A stretch of DNA of 64,000 nt from Certhia americana. Taxonomy: Eukaryota; Chordata; Aves; Passeriformes; Certhiidae. Below, piece after piece: positions 35,601-48,188 of this stretch. The stretch's first letter is position 1. The number at the start of each line of letters is the position of its first letter. Below the pieces are notes generated by a model, which searched no databases, was not told the origin of the DNA, and saw only the letters and a list, made by a program, of their open reading frames with translations. Location of the stretch: assembly GCA_018697195.1 (NCBI GenBank), contig CM031858.1, positions 131,639,241-131,703,240 on the forward strand, written 5' to 3'. A program made the position numbers and the translations under genes.

Positions 35601-37950
35601 TACATTGGTCAGCTCCAAATACTGTACAGAGGGGAGAAACAGGACTAGGAGGGCTAACCTTTTCTCTGAGAGAAGCAAAGGAGAGATACTGCAATATCTG
35701 TCCTCAGAAGAAAAATCCACAGGGAGAGGAAACCAGGCTTTTAGTAAACAACATGGGGCTTAATTAATTTGACAGAGGAAAATATATCCAGGTACATTAG
35801 TACGTGGCCATGTATATTTACAAATTTAACTTCTGAAGCTGTGACACCTAAAGAAAACAAAGATTAAGATCTCTGGAGTTTGCAGTGCCATGGTAAATGG
35901 TGAATACCATTGTTTTCCCCCATTGTGACTGACAGAAAACCTGTATTTGAGCCCAGAATCAGATGATAGTTTAAATCCTTCCAATGTCTTCCTGCTGCCT
36001 GGGTCTGGGCAGCTCCCTGCTTAGTGCCCAGTTTATCCCCTCTGAATTTTCTGTGGCCTTTAGAAAGGCCTAGTTAGCACCAAACAAGTACCAGCACCAG
36101 GCAAGAACTCTGGCTGCTTGCCTACAGCACATGAAAACTTCCTGCTCCCACCATCGCTTCCGGCAAAGCTAAACCCAGTACCCAGAGTAGGAACTTGAGG
36201 CTGAGGAGTAGTGCTAATGCACTAAGAAAGGTCCCGGCACAGGGAATGGAGAGATTGTTAGCTGAAGCTATTACACAAACTCTTCCACTGCACTCACGTA
36301 ATTTCCTAAATATTTTTTGTACATCAGTAAAAAAACAGACACAAGAAATTTTATTTTTCCCAAGGGTTAAACGTGGTTCTCAGACTCCTTGGTCTGAACA
36401 AACATTATTGGGAGCTATGGCCATGCTGCAGTCCAGCCAATGAAGTGGTATCAAAGCTGTTTGCCACCACAGCATGACGTTCTCCCAGAGATAACAGCTG
36501 GCTCCTGCAAGGCTTCCCAGACCACAGGCAATGACTTGAGCTTAGTGCAACCCTGCTGGGGATCAACAGCTTCCAGATTCCACTGAGTCTCTTGGCAAAG
36601 CTGCGTGTTGGTTCCTCATGCTCTGCAGGAGTCTCAGTGCCTGCACCATGGCCCAGCAGGGAGAGGAGCAGGAGGAAAAGAGAGGCTTCCAACAGGGCAC
36701 AACACTTACATGACACCTTGAGCAGGTGTACAGCTCATCCAGCCCTCTCAATAAAACCATCTCCCATCCATGTCTGCCCAGGGCTGGAGCATGCAAAGTC
36801 TCTCTATACACAGACAAACATTTGCCATCAGAAGCCTCTGTAATCCCAGAAAGAAGTGGGGAAAGAAAGGAGGAGAAAACACCTCCACATTGGTGACTTT
36901 CATTAGGTTATTTTTCCAATTTTATTTACATGGCACTATTATGGCATGTTTCCATTTATAAAGTTTGAAAAAATTAAAACTTCTATCATTAAAGTAGCAA
37001 CAGGATAAATAAAGCATGAATATAGAAGACAATAAACAAGAATGGAAGAAAATCAGATGTGAAACATCAACACAGACCAGTAAGTTGTATAGATTACTAC
37101 TGATTTGCTTTTATCAGCCAACACATTTTTTCCTCACATCCACAGTCAGCCTCATAAGCAGCCTGGCCAGGTGCAGATGTCGTATTCTTTTTCTTCTCTC
37201 CCCAAAGAAAATTTTAAAAAATTATTTCTTTCTTCCTGTTTCTGTGACAAATACCACTCTTCTCCAACCCAGACGACTCTCTGAAGGCCTAGTGAAATGA
37301 AGTGTGAATCTATCCTGAGGACTGTGTAGCAAATAATGGAAAAAAGTATAAAGCATCTGTTGGGCTGGGACTAACAATTATTCTGAAAGACTTACTTAGA
37401 ATCTGAACATCCTTTCAAAGGAAGACTTCACTTCAGTGAACTCTGAATAGCTGAGAATAAAAGCTGTTGCTGACGTGCATTTGCATGCCCACTATGTCTG
37501 AAGGACACCTGGCTCAGGGGATGCTCTTAAAAGTAATGTCCACATTCATTGTCCTGAGCAGGAGGAAGAGAAGGAGGAAAATATGGGAAATTTTCACATA
37601 TGCTTTAAAAATGCTCACAAATTAAACCAAATCAAAATGGATGAGAGTATACTGTGTAAAAGATAGGCCCTTTCCAGAATGAATGCACTGAACGAAGAGG
37701 AGAAATACATTTTGTGAAAAAGTATTTCACAAATGCAACTTAATGACTTCACTAAGCCATCAATATAATTTGCCTTTCTCCAAAAAGCTTAAGCTATTAC
37801 TCCATCTGACACAAGACAATCATGAGAAACAACATGGGCTACCCAGGACGTGTCTTCATTGTCAATAGTGGGCATAACATGGCTGCATCACAGCCTGGCA
37901 TAGAAATATCCCACAGTAAATTTCTCAGCCAGCTGCATGACACAGCCACA
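26601..37950. other. Intergenic DNA and possible distal KCNS2 3' UTR
   Basis: I see no gene or recognisable transposon here. The stretch to about 30.7 kb may be an extended KCNS2 3' UTR, since several AATAAA/ATTAAA signals occur there. Simple repeats include a TA/GTATAC stretch at 29292-29313 and 20 A at 31356-31375. The remainder is AT-rich, with only short domain-free open frames. Confidence 0.5.
31356..31375. repeat. Poly(A) tract, 20 nt
   Basis: Uninterrupted run of A. It might be the tail of a retroposed transcript, but the sequence to its left matches nothing I recognise and I see no target duplication. Confidence 0.9.
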
Positions 37951-38180
37951 AGCTGCACCAGGGCAGGTTTTAATTTGGTATTGGGAATAAAATCTTCACT
38001 AAAAAGATTGTCAAGCACTGGAACAGGCTGCTCAGGGAAGTGGTGGTGTCACTATCCCTGGAGGTATTGCCACACGTGGATGTGGCACTTAGGGCCATGG
38101 TTTAGTGTGGAATTGGCAGTGCTGGGTTAACAACTCGACTCAATGATCTTAGAGATCAGTTCCAACCTAAACTATTTAAC
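37951..38180 (+). mobile_element. CR1 LINE 3'-end fragment
   Basis: Plus-oriented CR1 3' end. In order it shows 'aaaatcttcactaaaaag', 'caagcactggaacaggctgc', 'tatccctggaggtatt', 'cgtggatgtggcacttaggg', 'ccatggtttagtg', 'ggcagtgctgggttaac', 'ctcgactcaatgatctta' and 'ttccaacctaaac'. The terminal ATTCTATG octamers have decayed. This blend of blocks is typical of the shorter CR1 subfamilies in birds. It lies between KCNS2 and STK3 and is antisense to STK3. Confidence 0.88.
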
Positions 38181-41100
38181 ATCCATCACTGCCTTTGGAA
38201 ACACAGAAAGAAATGCCACCATAAGCTAGAGTCCTGTTTAAGAATAGGAAGAAATAAAGACTTTCTTACCTCATGAGGTCTTTTTGATTAGCTTTATAAC
38301 CAGGGACACACTTAAGAAAAAGTAACCACATCATGCCACACTGACAGAGCTACATGCACACCAAGTGCTTCACAGAAGCTGCACAGTACACATCCTGCTT
38401 GGAAGCACCAGTGCCTTTCTGTGGTGAGAGTCAGGCTATTCCATGTACTTGGGCAGGGATTCACTCACCACAAGCCATATGTGTATTTGAAAGTTCCACA
38501 CATTGAATGGAGAAGCAGCCCAAAGCCACTGTGCATGCTCATCAGAATACACTGTGCAATGCAGACAAGCTATTCTTTGCTGTAAATAAACAGTAAATAA
38601 TTATAATATCCAATAAATGTCAGAATAATTCAGATTAGCAGCAGACTTTTGTGACTTCAAACATACTGTGGTTCCCTAAGGAGCATCAGTCATGAGTTCC
38701 TTTTACTAAAATGTATTCGTGGGCAAGTTATTAAGAGAATAATTTTAAAATATCAGAAAAGAAATGGACAATGGAATTATATTTGACAATTTTTCTACTT
38801 AACTCTATCCACTGTCTATTGGTTTTCTAGTGTGATGAGAACAACAAAGGAGCAACTCAAACCCCTTATGTCCACTAGTACATCCAAGTAAAGGATGTCT
38901 AAGAAGACTGCCAAGATATTTGGGTGATTTTCAGCTGTCTCAGGATTAGGCCTTTAGCAATATCAGACTGCAGAGAGAAGGACTTCCATGGGATCCTCAG
39001 ACTTCTAGTTCTCGCAGCACTGTTGCGATCTGGAAAAATCCTTTCCGGAGCTGAGATATTTGTTTCTGTGCTTACAGTGTTACAGAAAGGAAACAAAATA
39101 TGAAGGTTGACTATGGAGATGAACATTAATGGTTACTATTAAGATAATTTTGCTTCAGTTAGAATGAACAAGTCAACAATTATACAGGAAAAATTAGCTT
39201 TTATTAAAAACGTTTAGTAATAAGCAATGATTTTTCAAAAATTTTTTAACTTACTAAACCTAAACATACAAAGTCAGAAGCAAAAAAGAAATTGCTCAGT
39301 TAAAATCTTATTGAAGGTTAGCTTGTCAGTAGTTCTATTAGATTTCCTGCAAGGCTTGCTTTTAAAATATCTTATTTATTGTACTTATGTATTGGTTTTC
39401 CTTTATAGAGATGCTCATCCTCCAGTAGAGATGTGTAGTCAACAACATGGATAATCTGATTCATTTAAATAAACAGAAGAAAGACAAAGTAAGTTGCATC
39501 CATCTCTGAGTACAAAACTTATTTCTCTATGTTAATGTCTGCACAGGATTCAGAGGTCCATATGCTGGCTGCTGAAGCCCAAGGCAGCTCTTACACTGAC
39601 TGCACCATACCAGAATGGCAATACGCTAATTTCATATTAATTCATGAAAGTATTCTTTGGTCACAAACATCCTGTACCCACCCAATTTGGAGTACATCAG
39701 ATGCTATTTTTCACCCTTTAAAGTAGTTTATTTGTGGCATTCAGATTTTTCTCATGCATGCATATTCCATTTCTGTGTGGATGCATGTGCACAAGGTCTG
39801 AGTTGTTTCTATGCAGACACATCAGGATAGAAGAGAAGGATGTCATTTACCTTCTGATAGCTTTCAGGTGTCAGACTGCAACAGCTCTAGTCTGAAACAG
39901 CCTTTTATTGGAGTCCCTCGGGATACACAGTTCATCTTTAGGGTACCACATTACTGAAGTTTTCAGAATACACAAAATAAGAAATTTGTGATCATTTTAT
40001 ATTATTGTCTATTACACTGTAAAGCCACATCACTCAAACCCAGTCTTATTTTTGGTATGAAAAGTTTAAGATTGAGTAAGGGAAAATCTAGCTGCTGAGG
40101 ATGCTGGTAAGAGTGTCTCGACAATGACACTTTGCTTAAAAGGCACACCAAGAAAAGGCAAGCTAGGTTCCTCTCCTGATGGTTTAAACCTGTTTTATAT
40201 TTTCTCTTACATATATATATAGATATGAACATATATGTGTGTATATCTACACAAATCAATGTATGTGCATACAGCTTTGAGTTTTTGAGAACAGAAAGTT
40301 CAAGAAGTAGAAATTACTTCAAATAAATAAGAACCATAGTAATAGGGGGAAGCTGATACTGTTATTTTTTCCTGCATTATGATTATAATCTAATGATCCA
40401 GTGATATGTTTATACTATTTTTCACTTTACATCATTTCATTGTATAAATGTGAGGCATAGGACTACCAGGTACATTTTATCTTGCCTAAAGTAATTTTCA
40501 TGGATCTTCTGTGTTCTTCCATTTTCACAAGGAATGGTCTTTGCTCTAAGAAGTATGAAGAGAGTTGAGCATAAGGATGTTCTAACAATCACACTTCAGA
40601 TTTATTTGCCTCTAGGGTTTACATGTCAGAGCGTGGTGTGCATGCAAACACACAGAGAATGACAAGGACAGTGACAGCTGTATACGGCTCAAACCCAAGT
40701 ACTGGTACCAGCATGGCTGTAGAATGCTGATCCTGTAAGAACCTTTTGTTTCCACTGGCATAAGCTTTGTGACATAATGCATCATTTCCAAAATCAGCAC
40801 TGTTCCATCTAAATGGTCCATGTATGTAGACAATTAATGTTAAGAGGTATGAGATGATTACTAACTTCCAGAAAACATTTAACAGAAGATGCCCATACAG
40901 TAGTCACCAGTAAAAGTTTAACAGCTGAAGGCTGAATGTAAAGATCTTTTCAGATGTATTAAAGAAGTATAACTGTCACAGTGAAGTTATTTACATACAA
41001 GGCAACAACAGTAAAGATTTCAATAGAGAACACAGTAGATTGTTCAGAGAGTGGATCACATTTTCTGCTAAGTCTGAAATATTTCTCACAATGTTGTAAT

Positions 41101-41700
41101 TTCTACCAATAGATATTCCACAACAAAAACCAGACAAGAACTTGTAAAAAGCTATTAAGAGTTTGGTCCTGCATTTCTGAGTCCCCAAAATCTACTAACA
41201 GAAGACTATAGGAGTTTTGAATGTTTAGCAATTGCAGGACAAACCCCTCAGAACACTATTAAACGCTGCTGCTTTTCTATACTTATTAAATATAAGTATT
41301 CAATTTCTTTTCTTTGGTTTTTAAATTACTATCCCTTTGTAGCTATAATGTGAAAACAAAAAAACCCCAAAGCACTAATAATTCCCCTCTCCCCTCAAAA
41401 CAGTGTTTAAAAAAAGTCCAAATGAAACAAAAAACATATCCAGAAAGTGTAGATGTTACTTCATTATAAAACTATGGTGCAAAATAGAGGTTTATACTGG
41501 TCAGAATTGCAATAGCTACTGGAAGTTTACAGTTAAGGAGTGACTGTAAGTATTGCTTCTCCTGAAAAAAAAATTAAAACTGATTAGGCACTTGTTTTCT
41601 TGTTTAATAACAGCTGACTCAGTGTGCGTACAAATGACAGAAATATTCTCTCAAAGAATGCTCTGTAGTGTAACAACTGTACTACTCAACTACAACAGTC
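38181..41700. other. Intergenic DNA beyond the STK3 3' end
   Basis: I see no gene. A TA/TG-rich microsatellite-like patch lies at 40203-40250. Several TTTATT motifs (minus-strand AATAAA) at 39192, 39375, 39903 and 40601 could act as distal STK3 polyadenylation signals. A minus-strand frame at 38899-39126 has no recognisable domain. Confidence 0.5.
40209..40250. repeat. TA/TG-rich microsatellite patch
   Basis: Short imperfect alternation of AT, AC and GT dinucleotides (acatatatatata, then catatatgtgtgtatat). It is a simple repeat without further meaning that I can see. Confidence 0.7.
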
Positions 41701-41719
41701 CCAGATTCAGGAGAGCAGA

Positions 41720-42352
41720 AAAACATGTGCCTATTACTTACTTTATTCCTAAATTTTACTGCTATGAATGGGCTGGATACATGTTCAAGTGATGTCCTGA
41801 ATCAGGATACTTGTTGAAACTGGAGTTTTAAAAGACAATAGAGTGGTAAGCAGCTTTTCATTATACTACAATAGGAATTTTACTATTTACTATTTTACTA
41901 ATTTGACTCTGCTCTCCACATAATACTTCCCAACAGAAAACAGGCATAAAATAAATAGGATAACCAAAGATTACATAATAAATATGCTACTAAGTGGGAG
42001 AAAAATACATTGCAATATAAGGCTCGGCAGTGTTGCACGATCAAGAAATCATTCCAGGTGCTCCAAAACACAATTCCCAATGTACAACACCAAGTTACCA
42101 CTACACACCTGAAAAAGACAGGGAAGTAACAGATCTATTACATTAAAACATTTGAAAACGCAAAGTTGTTTTGCTGCCTTTGCAGAACACCATATGAATT
42201 GCAAATTCTTGACTGCTGCAATTGTCACTGCTTGTGAAGGGAAATTTAACAGATTAGATTTTTGAAAACTCTCATAATTGAATTCCTTCTGACTTACAAA
42301 GTTACCAGTGTCCACACTGATTCCTAGTATTATGTTCGAAAGTAAAAGAAAC
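41720..42352 (-). other. STK3: STK3 3' UTR (likely extent)
   Basis: This directly follows the STK3 stop codon on the minus strand. The end is set by the nearest canonical signal, AATAAA (TTTATT at 41742-41747 on the plus strand), giving a 3' UTR of about 630 bases. A weaker ATTAAA near 41602 and AATAAA at 40601-40606 would give longer forms. The sequence is AT-rich with no repeat. Confidence 0.45.
41742..41747 (-). terminator. Candidate STK3 polyadenylation signal
   Basis: Minus-strand AATAAA about 605 bases after the STK3 stop codon. It was chosen because it is the first canonical hexamer. Distal alternatives exist at 40601-40606 and further left. Confidence 0.4.
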
Positions 42353-42511
42353 TCAGAAATTTTGCTGCCTCCGTTTCTTTGCATCCATGGCATCAAGGAT
42401 AGGTTGCCTCTTTGCAGTGTACCTCTGACGAAGCTCCTCAATTTCTCGTTCCATCATAGGGTCCAAAGCCTTTAATCTCATCTGTAATTCTTCTAAACTC
42501 AGATTCTTTAA
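42353..42511 (-). CDS. STK3: STK3 (MST2) terminal coding exon, SARAH domain
   Basis: This is the last coding exon only: 52 codons plus a stop. The translation starts LKNLSLEELQ and ends AKKRRQQNF, matching the C-terminus of the Ste20-like kinase MST2 (residues 440-491 of the 491-residue human protein) without visible change. It encodes the SARAH coiled-coil helix, through which MST2 forms homodimers and binds SAV1 and RASSF proteins in the Hippo pathway that restrains YAP/TAZ. The minus-strand acceptor is TTTTGCAG directly before the first TTA codon, behind a long T/G-rich pyrimidine tract (42515-42555). The kinase-domain exons lie outside the window to the right. I found no other STK3 exon by eye up to 64000. 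The gene converges on KCNS2, about 16 kb away. Confidence 0.97.
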   Translation of the reverse strand, partial: LKNLSLEELQMRLKALDPMMEREIEELRQRYTAKRQPILDAMDAKKRRQQNF

Positions 42512-43970
42512 CTGCAAAACAACCAAACAAAAAACAATCCCACAAAAAATATTAGAAACGGTTTTCAACAAAAAAGGAAATCACTGCCTTTCATAAGCCT
42601 TTAATTTACAGCTGCAGGGTTTTTACACACTTAGAGTCTATGTATACATACATCTATAACTGTTGATACAGCCAAAAGCTTTAGTGTGCTCCACAGTAAA
42701 TAACAGCATATGAAAGCAAACACACATAGTACATTTAATTTAAAATAAAAAAAGCTTTGCAGACCTTGCAAAAAAATCACGAATAAATACAGGGCTGGAG
42801 TTTCAACTCATTAGGCTAAAAAATTATGCCACAGAATACAAATATATACATATTCATGTATATAACTTGCATTGCATAGTCAAATACTTTTTATTGAACT
42901 TCTTATAGAAGCCTGAAAAATAGACAGCTGCTGTAAATAACTCTTGGCAGATATTCAGGAGCACTGTCTGATAAGAAGGACAAGGCACCTCTCTCCCTCA
43001 ACAGACTGCTGTCAGAACTACTCAAAACAAATTACTAACAGTGTTTTAAATCATAGGTGAAATAATTTCCTGAATTCATGGGGGGTTACCTTTAACCAAG
43101 TTCTTAACTCTCAAAAAACATTTTCTCAGAATGTTTAACAGTTCATTACATTTCACTCATCAAAAGTGACTGATCATATAACACGTAAATGATTTCACTG
43201 CCTTGCTGGTGGCTGCCAACAAAGGTTGGAGTCTTGTCAGATACTGGGGCATGTCGGGCACTACTGCTCCACCTGCCAGTGTAGGGAATGATCTGCATTT
43301 GAAATGCGTTCTTTGTCTTGCCTATATGTTTTTTTTTCTGATGTAATTTAGTGTCTTCCTGCATTTCTCTCTTGTCAGAATTGCCAATGTGCCACTATTC
43401 TTCACCAGTATGAAAAACAGTCAGCAAATTTCAAATAGCACATATAATTTCCTCTTAGGAAAGGGATAGTCTTTATTTTGTTTGCAAATACTCTGCAAAC
43501 AAGCACACTACCTAACTCATGGGTAAAAAAAAATACTTTTCTGAGTCAACTGCTAATGAGTCAATACTCCATTCATGAATCTAGAGCAGGCTTCCATCAA
43601 CACAATCTGATCTGTTGTTCCAGAGGAATTACCTGCTACTTTTGATCTTTATTTTTATCAGCATTTGAGGCATATAAATTAGCAACACATACTGCTACAT
43701 ACAGTCGAAACCCCACCATTATGACTTCTACTAACAGACCACACTTCACATAGTAAACAAATAATTTAAAGTCATAATAAAGAGAGAGGGCATATTGGAA
43801 ATGCCTAACAGAGCACATGGAAAAGATGCACATGTTCATGCAACATCATTTTAACCATAAGATTTCTAATAAAGAAGAAAATTAAACCCCAGATGTCCAA
43901 GTATCTTCGAGGACCAAAGATTCCAAGACCTGTATGAGACTTCAGATGTGCTCAGCAATGCTAGTCTTAC

Positions 43971-44430
43971 AGAATCACAGAATATGCCAAGTTGGAAGGG
44001 ACCCACAAGGATCATCAATGTCCAACTCCTGGTCCTGCACAATACAGTCCCAAGAGTCACATCATGTGCCTCAGAACATTGTTCAAGAGGTTCTTGAACT
44101 CTGTCAGGCTTGGTTCTGTGATCACTTCCCTGGGGAGCTGTTCCAGTGCCCAACCACCCTCTGGGTGAAGAACCTTTTTCTGATATCAAACCTAAACCTC
44201 CCCTGACACAATTTCAGACCATTCCCTCAGGTCCTGTAATTGGGCACCACAAAGATCAGTGCTACTCCTCCTCCTCCCCTCATGAGGAAGTTGTAGATGG
44301 CAAGGAAGTCTCCCCTCAGTGTCCTCCAGACTGAACAGGCCAAGTGACCTCAGATGTTCTTTATATGGCTTCCCCTCCAGACCCTTCACCATGTTTGTTG
44401 CCCTCCCTGTGACACTGTTTGCCCTCCCTT
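43971..44430 (-). mobile_element. CR1 LINE 3'-end fragment in STK3 intron
   Basis: The plus strand is the reverse complement of a CR1 3' end. It begins with the remnant of the terminal repeat (agaatcacagaat), then 'agttggaagggacccacaag', 'gatcatcaatgtccaactcc', 'tggggagctgttccagtgcc', 'ggtgaagaacctttttctga', 'tcctgtaattgggcacca', 'tctcccctcagtgtcctcc' and 'gactgaacaggccaagtgac'. It is the best preserved CR1 in the window, so perhaps the youngest. Orientation is the same as STK3. The right edge is approximate. Confidence 0.92.
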
Positions 44431-47151
44431 GCTCAAAGACTCTTCTCCTCATGAAGGAAAGAGTTGCCTCCCAAGGCATCAAGTATCATCCATTTTACTG
44501 CACTCCTCCCATTTGACATACAGAAAAAAGGATGGGGGAAAGGAACTCCTCAATCACAAAGACTTGGGCAGAAAAAGAACTTTTTATTTTCAGAGAAAGA
44601 AAAGATTAAAAGCCTGCACTATTCTATTTAATTTTTAGCCCATTGGTATATGTAACTGGCACATGACACACTTTTCAGTGAAGATATTCTCTTAGAGGAG
44701 TTAAGTGTCAGAGATTTTAATGGGAAGAGATGACAGTGCCGACTCCACTGTTTAACCGATCCCAACACAGCAGAGACGAGAGGAGCAATAAACCCACATG
44801 TGACAGGAATAATGAATTTAGCAAGTGTGACAGGAAGAGTGCATTTGGGGCTCCACAAACCAGCAAATGCTTAAGGTACACACTGAATAATCTCGTGTGT
44901 GTGTTTTGTGAGAACTGCCCATGATGAAGTCCCTACCCACTCTTGGCCAGTCTGGACAGCCACTTATTCTCTCTCAGCCACCACTGTAGACATCAGGCTG
45001 ACACTGCACAGAATAGATTCCAACCAATGTAATCACATAATTATTCTGCCCTTAAAAACATTTTTTCATAAATTAGCAGAGAAGAATGTGGTGGGTGAGT
45101 TTTTATTTAAATTTCAATCAAGAAACAGAGCCAGCAAAGAGAATTAACTGCTCTTTAAAGATCACAGACAGCTGGGATGAATATTAAAATATAAAGAAAA
45201 TGAATTTTTAAGACAGAGACCAAGAATCTTTCAGAATTATCTCAGACATGTCACCCAGGAGATCCAGATAGCCACAGTACTCTGTATCTATATGAACAGC
45301 TGATGCTCAGGACATTTAAAGGGAGGAAGTGGCAGAAAACAGAAGAGTTAGGAAGGTCTGACCCATCTGACATCAGATGAGAAAACCACTTAATCAGCTA
45401 CAGCTCAATCTGGGAAATGTGTATATGTATCTGTGCATGTGTATGTCTCCTTAGCAAATTTTAAAATATATTTCTTTAACTTCAGGCTGTGGTATACCTC
45501 ACAAACCCTAAAAGCCTGCAATAATCCAAACATTGATGGATTATTAACACTGATCCAAAACTCCTATGTAATTTATGCCCTGTATGAATAAATATTTTTG
45601 TTTAAATTCTTAAAGCAACAGAGCTCAGCATTCTTTTACTTCCACTTGCAAACAGTTTGCAATTTAAACTGCCATAAATAATTCACCAAGCAGTTTGTAG
45701 CAGCAACTACTGGGGCTACTGGCATTGATGGGAAGGGAGAGGGGAGCATTCAGTAGCACAAGCTACAGGAATTCAGTAAAGCTTTTTTTTTTTTTTTAAT
45801 ATTTCAGTAGCTTTTAAAAAGCTGTTAACTGTAACAAATTGTTACAATTACAACTGTAATCAGGGTACCATTTGTGTGACAATAATAGATAATTCCATTT
45901 CTGCCATTCCACATAATGGACTTGATTCAAAGTCCTTTCAAAGATCAAACACCCACACCACACAAGACAGTAGTCTCAGGATGGGCGACTTCCAAGACAG
46001 ACAGAAGTTTTAATGGAGTTTCTGGTAGCAGCATTTGCCTTCACTGGGACCCTTTATTTTACTAGGTAATCACATGGATTTGGAAAAGCATTAGTCCAAA
46101 CTCCAACTTATAATGCCATACACAGACACAGCCTTTTGGAGTGAGTATGCATACCCAGCTTTCCAGAAAAAAGATTAGGTGTACAAAGACAGAACTTTTC
46201 TCCCTAAAGATGTATTTGTTAACATAATCATTAAAGAGAGCTACAATGTATAAGAGAAGCAAGTCAAACAAAGAAGTCAAACACTACCAGAGCCAGATGA
46301 CATTAAATAATTTCTCCACAAAGCTGATGTATTCTCAAGACACAGTCACACACAAAGAAACCTCACTGAAATCCTTCGCTTTGCTAGAGCAAGGGAAATC
46401 AACTTTGCCTATGAAGAGACCAGACAAATCATCCTTATGGGACAAGCTCCCAGTGCTGCAAGCTGAGTACCAGCAACTCTTGCCTCCACCTTCTCCTCTC
46501 CCTGATCCAGGGGGATATCCTGGTGGGAGGCAACCTTTCAGAAAGGAGTTCCATTGACCCAAGTTTTCAGTGGCAGAAAAATCTTCCAGCGGCACCAACC
46601 TAAGATGGTACAAACAGAATAAAAGCATAACTAACCTTCTAACTAAACTACAATTTTCAGTATAATCTTTGGAAAAGGCAACTCAGCCACACACTTGGGA
46701 GACCGGTAAGTCTGGAAACTTGGAAACTCTGAAACACTTTATCTCAAGCTTTTAGCAAACAGGACACTAATCATTTAACTTCTCCTTGCCCATTTTCCAA
46801 CCTATTTGTAATAGGTTAGAGGCTTTTCCATGAAAGGCCACACGTAGATGTTAAAAAGGAGCAGAACAGATAAGGAATCATTAGCAAGCTTTTTTTAATG
46901 TGACTGTCCTCTTTACGCTGGGATACAGTTAAAGTCCAAAAGTCGAGGCAGCTCCAGGCATGAAGTGTTCCAGCTGCCATCAGAGCACAGGTCAGAGCTA
47001 CAAGCGCTCCACAGACAGGCAAACTGCCCTTGTGTGAAGGTGGTAGGAGGCACTGCTAACCAGCCCAGGGATTTAAAATAATCCAGCATGATCACACAAG
47101 GTTTGTTGAATACAGGGCAAATTAGCACGTCATGAAAAGAGTACTTCCTAT

Positions 47152-48188
47152 TGTAGTGGGTTGACCCTGGATGGATGCCAGGCACCCACCAAAGCTGTTC
47201 TATCACTCCTACAACTGGACAGGAGAGAGAAAATATAACAAAGATTCACAAGCTATGATAATGTCAGGGAGAGGTCACTCATCAAATTCTATCACGGGAC
47301 AAACAGAACTGAATCGGGGATACCAATAAAATTTACTTATAACTAAATCAGAGCAGGATAACAAGAAACCAATGAATCTTAAAAACACCTTCCCTCTACC
47401 CCTCCATCCTTCCCACCTCTACCTCCTTCCCCCATTGGCAGAGTGAGACAGGGAATGGAGGTTTTGATCAGTTTACCACATGTAGTTTCTGCTGCTGCTG
47501 CTAGGGAGAGTTGTCCTTCCACTGCTCCAGTGTGGAGTCTCTCCCATGAGAGACAGTCCTTCCTAAACCTCCCCAATGTGAGTCCATCCCATGGGCATCA
47601 GTCTACACAAACTGCTGCAATGTAGGTCACTCTTCCACAAGGTGTAGGCCTTCCAGGACAGGCTGCTCTAGCATAGGTCACACACAGGTTCACAAATCCT
47701 ACTTGGAAACCTGCTCCAGCAAGGGCTGCTCTCTCCACAGATCTGCAGGTCCCCATCAGGAGCCTGCTCCAGCATGGGCCTCCCACAGATTCACAGATCT
47801 CTTTTCAGCATCCACCTGCTCTGGTGTGGGTCTTCTCCACAAGCTGCAGGTGGATCTCTGCATCCCCATTTACTTCCATGAACTGTAGGGGCGCAGCAGG
47901 GGAACCTCAGTTCCAACGCCTGGAGCTGGAACCTCCTCCCTCACTTCTTCTCCCCTGACTTTGGTGTCTGCAATCTGCTCTGCTCTGGCCACAATTACCA
48001 CAGACAATACCTTTTTCTTCCTTCTTAAATACATTATCACAGAGGCATTACCACTGACTGGCTTGACCTTGGCCAGAGGTGAGTCCAGAGCTGGCTGGCA
48101 CTGGCTCTGCTGGACACGGGGGAAGCTTCTGACAGTTTCTCACAGAAGCCACCCTGTTACCAAAACCTGGCCACACAAACACAACACA
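47152..48188 (-). mobile_element. ERVK-like solo LTR in STK3 intron
   Basis: This is a 1.04-kb element starting TGTAGTGGG and ending AACACA, with flanks CCTAT and TCTAT (4 of 5 bases equal), a likely target duplication. The internal order matches a large LTR family I know from many bird genomes: the 'gggttgaccctgg' end, 'caggagagagaaaatataac', a region of repeated 'ctgctccagc' units, 'cggggg-aagcttct' and 'tctcacagaagccacc'. The minus strand is the sense strand: it carries a degraded CCAAT-type box and TATTTAAG (plus-strand 48025-48032 region) at the promoter position. AATAAA-type sequence lies toward the left end. No internal viral genes are present. The moderate divergence suggests a fairly old insertion. 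Confidence 0.88.
47480..47830. repeat. Diverged internal tandem units within the ERVK-like LTR
   Basis: Diverged units of about 40-60 bases, built around a 'ctgctccagcatggg' core with 'cttccaca' or 'ctcccaca', recur several times (for example near 47520, 47660, 47710 and 47765). They belong to the LTR's own structure and are not a separate satellite. Confidence 0.6.
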
